Assembly: GCA_946480925.1 (NCBI GenBank)
Contig: CAMLLU010000095.1
Coordinates: 1 to 18,078, forward strand
Length of the DNA stretch: 18,078 bases
Source of the DNA: an uncultured Rivibacter sp.
Lineage (GTDB): Bacteria > Pseudomonadota > Gammaproteobacteria > Burkholderiales > Burkholderiaceae
Direction: 5' to 3'
Below the pieces are notes generated by a model. That model did no database searches, was not told where the DNA came from, and worked only from the letters and a program-made list of their open reading frames with translations. Within the stretch, counting starts at the first letter, position 1; each line of letters starts with the position of its first letter. Positions 14,940-18,078 of the stretch are shown here, piece by piece. Position numbers and translations under genes: made by a program.

Positions 14940-16901
14940 ATGCGTGTGCTCGTCACCCGCCCGCAAGGCCAGGCGGCCTCCTGGGTGCAGCGCTTGCGCG
15001 AACGTGGTGTCGATGCCTATGCATTGCCATTGATCGGTATTGCGCCCGCTGCGGATCTCGCTGCCGTGCAGGCGGCGTGGCACAGGTTGGGTGATTACCG
15101 GCTCGTGACGTTCGTGAGCCCAAATGCCGTTGAGCATTTCTTCGCAGCTCGCCCGCGAGAAGCTGGCTGGCCCAGCGTGCGGGCCGCGTCGCCGGGGCCT
15201 GGCACTAGCGATGCGCTGCTGCAGGCCGGGGTCTCGGCCGAGCAAGTGGTTGCGCCGCCGCCGGACGCAGCACAGTTCGACTCCGAAGCCTTGTGGCAGG
15301 TGCTTGCGAATGAAGATTGGCAGGGTGCGCGCGTACTGATCGTCCGGGGCGGCGAAGGCGCCGAAGGCAGCGGCCGGGAGTGGTTGGCGAACACCTTGGC
15401 TCGGCAAGGGGCTGAAGTGGAATTCGTTGCCGCATACCGGCGCGTTCCACCGGCGTGGGACGCTGCCGCCGATGCATTGCTGCAGCAGGCTGTCGCATCC
15501 CCCGCGGAGTACATGTGGCTGTTCAGCAGTTCGGAGGCCATTGCGCATCTGCAAGCTCATTTGCAAGCCTCGCAGCTCACGCCGCCGGATGCTGCGTGGT
15601 CAGCCTGCGCAACCCACCCGCGCATCGCAAAGACCGCGCAAGCCGTCGGCTTCGGTCGTGTGCTGGAGTCGGCGCCTGCGTTCGACGACGTGCTCGCTTG
15701 CATCACCGCGGCGGGGAAAGTCCCGTCGATACAATCGATCGAAGACTCCCACCCCGTGTTGTTGCCCGCATCCACTGTGACCGAAACAGCCACTTCCGCT
15801 CCTGCCGTCGTTGACCCGCCGCCATCGAGTGCGGGCCCAGCAGAGCGCAAGGCTGCTTGGGTTGCGCCGGTGGTCGTGGCCGCCGTGCTCGCTGTGGCGG
15901 CAAGCCTGTGGCTGGCCTGGTCGGCACAGCAGCGCGTGCAGAGCCTGGAGCAGGAACTCGTGCGCCGCCAGCAAGACAGCCAAGGCGAGGCCACCGAGGC
16001 GCGCGTGCTCGCCAAGCAGGCGCAGGACGTTTCGCGCGAGGCCGCTGCCAAGGCAGCGTTGCTCGAGGCGCGCGTGGCCGAGGTTGCGCTGCAGCGCGGT
16101 CAGCTTGAAGAACTGATCCAGTCGCTTTCGCGCTCTCGCGACGAGAACCTCGTGGTCGACATCGAAGCCGGTCTGCGGGTGGCGTTGCAGCAGACTGCCA
16201 TCACGGGCAGCGCCGAACCGCTGGTCGCGGCGCTGAGGTCTGCCGATGAACGGTTGGTGCGCGTCAACCAGCCTCGCCTTGAAGGCGTGCGCCGGGCCAT
16301 CGCCCGCGACCTCGACCGCGTGAAGGCCGTGGGTGTGGCCGACATCTCCACGCTGGTCATCAAGCTCGACGAAGCGGTGCGGCTGGTTGACGACATGCCA
16401 CTGCTGAGCACAGCCAGCGACGGCGAAGCCAAGCCTGGTGCGTCAGCACCGTCTGCCAAGTCGCAACGCGGCGCGGGCAGTGCCCGTTCGGCCGCTTCGG
16501 CGCCGGCCTCGCCGGCTTCTGCGGCTGCAGGGTGGCAAGACCAAATACTCCAGTTGTGGAGGCCTGCGTGGCAGGAATTGCGCTCTCTCGTGCGTGTGAC
16601 GCGCATCGATGCGCCGGAAGCCATGCTCATTGCGCCGGAGCAGGGGTTCTTCCTGCGCGAGAACCTCAAGCTCAAGCTGCTGAATGCACGGCTCGCATTG
16701 CTCAGCCGCCAGTTCGATACCGCACAGTCCGACCTGCAGGCCGCATCGGCCGCATTGGGCCGCTATTTCGACGGCAGCTCGCGCAAGACCGCTGCCGCGG
16801 CCGAGTTGATGCGGCAAGTGGCGGCGCAAAGTCGCCAAGGCGGTGTGCCGCGCCCTGATGACACGCTGGCAGCGCTGGCTGCCGCCGCAGCAGGCCGCTG
16901 A
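14940..16901 (+). CDS. hemDX: Fused uroporphyrinogen-III synthase (HemD) / HemX membrane protein
   Basis: The N-terminal domain (about 1-258) is HemD, which cyclises hydroxymethylbilane to uroporphyrinogen III; RVLVTRPQGQAASW (2-15) and TFVSPNAVEHF (57-67) are typical. A linker rich in Ser, Thr and Pro leads to one membrane span (about 306-327), a coiled coil (about 328-400) and a HemX domain with DIEAGLRVALQQTAI (407-421) and LRENLKLKLLNARLALL (572-588). HemX belongs to a C-methyltransferase-like group without proven activity. The chosen ATG (14940) gives 653 residues; the GTG at 14928 would add four and overlap the hemC stop. The fusion is an open frame without stop or frameshift and is common in Burkholderiales. 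The last stop base is the first base of hemY (TGATG). Confidence 0.93.
   Translation: MRVLVTRPQGQAASWVQRLRERGVDAYALPLIGIAPAADLAAVQAAWHRLGDYRLVTFVSPNAVEHFFAARPREAGWPSVRAASPGPGTSDALLQAGVSAEQVVAPPPDAAQFDSEALWQVLANEDWQGARVLIVRGGEGAEGSGREWLANTLARQGAEVEFVAAYRRVPPAWDAAADALLQQAVASPAEYMWLFSSSEAIAHLQAHLQASQLTPPDAAWSACATHPRIAKTAQAVGFGRVLESAPAFDDVLACITAAGKVPSIQSIEDSHPVLLPASTVTETATSAPAVVDPPPSSAGPAERKAAWVAPVVVAAVLAVAASLWLAWSAQQRVQSLEQELVRRQQDSQGEATEARVLAKQAQDVSREAAAKAALLEARVAEVALQRGQLEELIQSLSRSRDENLVVDIEAGLRVALQQTAITGSAEPLVAALRSADERLVRVNQPRLEGVRRAIARDLDRVKAVGVADISTLVIKLDEAVRLVDDMPLLSTASDGEAKPGASAPSAKSQRGAGSARSAASAPASPASAAAGWQDQILQLWRPAWQELRSLVRVTRIDAPEAMLIAPEQGFFLRENLKLKLLNARLALLSRQFDTAQSDLQAASAALGRYFDGSSRKTAAAAELMRQVAAQSRQGGVPRPDDTLAALAAAAAGR
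15730..15735 (+). promoter_or_regulatory. Promoter-like hexamer at the hemD/hemX junction
   Basis: TACAAT lies at the end of the HemD domain. In-frame GTG codons follow at 15756 and 15777, ahead of the membrane span. It might drive a separate HemX product. No good -35 is seen, so this could be chance. Confidence 0.25.
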
Positions 16902-18078
16902 TGCGTACCGTCATCTGGCTGTTGCTGTTGGCGGCGGTGGCCGTGGTGGCTGCCGCGACGCTGGGTACCAACGATGGGCTGGTATCGATGTACTGGGCGC
17001 CCTGGCGCATCGACGTATCGCTCAACCTGTTCCTGATCGGCCTGCTGGCCGCTTGCTTTGTCGTGTATTCGGTGGTGCAGACCATCAATGCACTGATCGG
17101 GTTGCCGCAGCGGGCGCGCGAATGGCGCGTGGCTCGTCGCGATCGGACCGCACAGGCGGCCTTGCGTGAAGCGCTGGCTTTGTATTTCGGTGGCCGCTAC
17201 ACGCGGGCACACAAGGCCGCGCAACGCGCAGTGGCCATTCAGGCCGACACGCCAGAGCTTTCGCAGGACCACGACTTCGCGGCGCTCGGTCATCTGCTGT
17301 CCGCGGGTAGCCTGCACCGGCTGCAGGACCGCACGCGCCGCGACGAACACCTCGACCGCGCGCTCGATCTGTCGCGCCGTCTGGCGGTCAGCGTACGCCC
17401 CACCGAAGAAGGCGCGCGCCTGCTGGCCGCCGAATGGGCGCTCGACGATCGCGACGCGGGCCGTGCGCTCGAGGGGCTGAGCGAGCTGCCTCCTGGCGTG
17501 GCGCGCCGGACGCACGCCTTGCGGCTCAAGCTGCAGGCCGCGAGGATCGCCAACCAGCCGTTGGAAGCCTTGAAGACCGCTCGCTTGCTGGCCAAACACC
17601 AGGGCTTCTCGCCTGTCGCGGCGCAAGGGCTCCTGCGGTCGCTGGCTTGTGAGGCTCTGGAGGCAGCGCGCGACGCCGACCAATTGCGGCGCGCTTGGTC
17701 GCAGTTCGATGCGGTCGATCGGCGCGACGCGCACGTGGCTGCACGTGCAGCCATGCATGCCAGCAAGCTCGGCGCGCCGGAAACCGGCCGCGCTTGGCTG
17801 CGGCCGTTCTGGGACCGCCTCGACGGTGCGAGTGCTGACGACCGCGCCGTGTTGTCCTCAGCGCTTGTGGCGACGATGCGAGGCCTGACCGCTGACTGGC
17901 TGCCGGTGTTGGAGTCTGCCGTGCAGGCTTTTCCGCGCGAGCCGGCTGTTGCCTATGCCGTCGGCTGTGCTTTGGCTGAACGCCAGCTATGGGGCAAGGC
18001 GCGTCGCTTGCTCGAATTCGCGGCCGAGTCCCCCACCCTTGAAGGCTCAGCGCGGCGCAATGCCTGGCGGGTATTGGC
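16901..18078 (+). CDS. hemY: HemY-family heme biosynthesis membrane protein, 5' part
   Basis: 392 residues are present and the frame is open to the window edge. Two N-terminal membrane spans (about 4-21 and 41-63) are followed by a basic segment, PQRAREWRVARRDR (69-82), and a helical region with tetratricopeptide-like repeats, e.g. ALREALALYFGGRYTRAHKAAQRA (87-110 region). This is the proteobacterial HemY_N plus TPR architecture. It differs from the Bacillus HemY, which is a coproporphyrinogen oxidase. Its biochemical role is unclear; it is linked to late heme steps by its constant place after hemD and hemX. The ATG at 16901 overlaps the hemD/hemX stop by one base (TGATG), so translation is coupled. 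Confidence 0.92.
   Translation, partial: MRTVIWLLLLAAVAVVAAATLGTNDGLVSMYWAPWRIDVSLNLFLIGLLAACFVVYSVVQTINALIGLPQRAREWRVARRDRTAQAALREALALYFGGRYTRAHKAAQRAVAIQADTPELSQDHDFAALGHLLSAGSLHRLQDRTRRDEHLDRALDLSRRLAVSVRPTEEGARLLAAEWALDDRDAGRALEGLSELPPGVARRTHALRLKLQAARIANQPLEALKTARLLAKHQGFSPVAAQGLLRSLACEALEAARDADQLRRAWSQFDAVDRRDAHVAARAAMHASKLGAPETGRAWLRPFWDRLDGASADDRAVLSSALVATMRGLTADWLPVLESAVQAFPREPAVAYAVGCALAERQLWGKARRLLEFAAESPTLEGSARRNAWRVL

Noticed and set aside
1..18078. Search for mobile elements, CRISPR arrays, toxin-antitoxin pairs or defence genes
   Set aside because: All open frames of substance match core metabolism, replication, envelope or heme genes; no transposase, integrase, spaced repeats or atypical gene block is visible.

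Overview
The window is a GC-rich stretch of ordinary chromosome from a betaproteobacterium, most likely order Burkholderiales (Rubrivivax/Leptothrix/Methylibium-like). The evidence is the tmRNA tag ANDERFALAA, the gene order gyrA/ompA/ubiG/gph, a small Bordetella-type OmpA, the serC-pheA-tyrA-aroA cluster beside gyrA, and a fused HemD/HemX. The taxonomic call is inferred from gene content and order only.

Left block (1-7155, minus strand): gyrA, a secreted DUF2059-like protein, serC, pheA, tyrA and the 5' part of aroA, all co-oriented and tightly spaced. It joins DNA gyrase subunit A to serine and aromatic amino acid biosynthesis: phosphoserine transaminase, chorismate mutase/prephenate dehydratase, prephenate dehydrogenase and EPSP synthase. 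No histidinol-phosphate aminotransferase gene lies between pheA and tyrA. A large double palindrome sits before serC.

Middle block (7156-10951, plus strand): a divergent promoter region, ompA with a structured leader that contains a terminator-like hairpin, then ubiG overlapping gph, ssrA (tmRNA) with a strong terminator, and an AIM24-family protein of unknown function.

Right block: ppc on the minus strand (11033-13867), convergent with the AIM24 gene and divergent from hemC. hemC, the hemD/hemX fusion and hemY (cut by the window end) form an overlapping plus-strand heme operon.

I see no mobile element, CRISPR array, toxin-antitoxin pair or defence system, and no clear undescribed multi-gene system. 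The points most worth checking are small: a Ser in AroA where class I enzymes usually have Pro101, identical promoter-to-ATG geometry suggesting leaderless ubiG and hemC mRNAs, the promoter-proximal terminator in the ompA leader, the double palindrome upstream of serC, and a promoter-like hexamer at the hemD/hemX junction.
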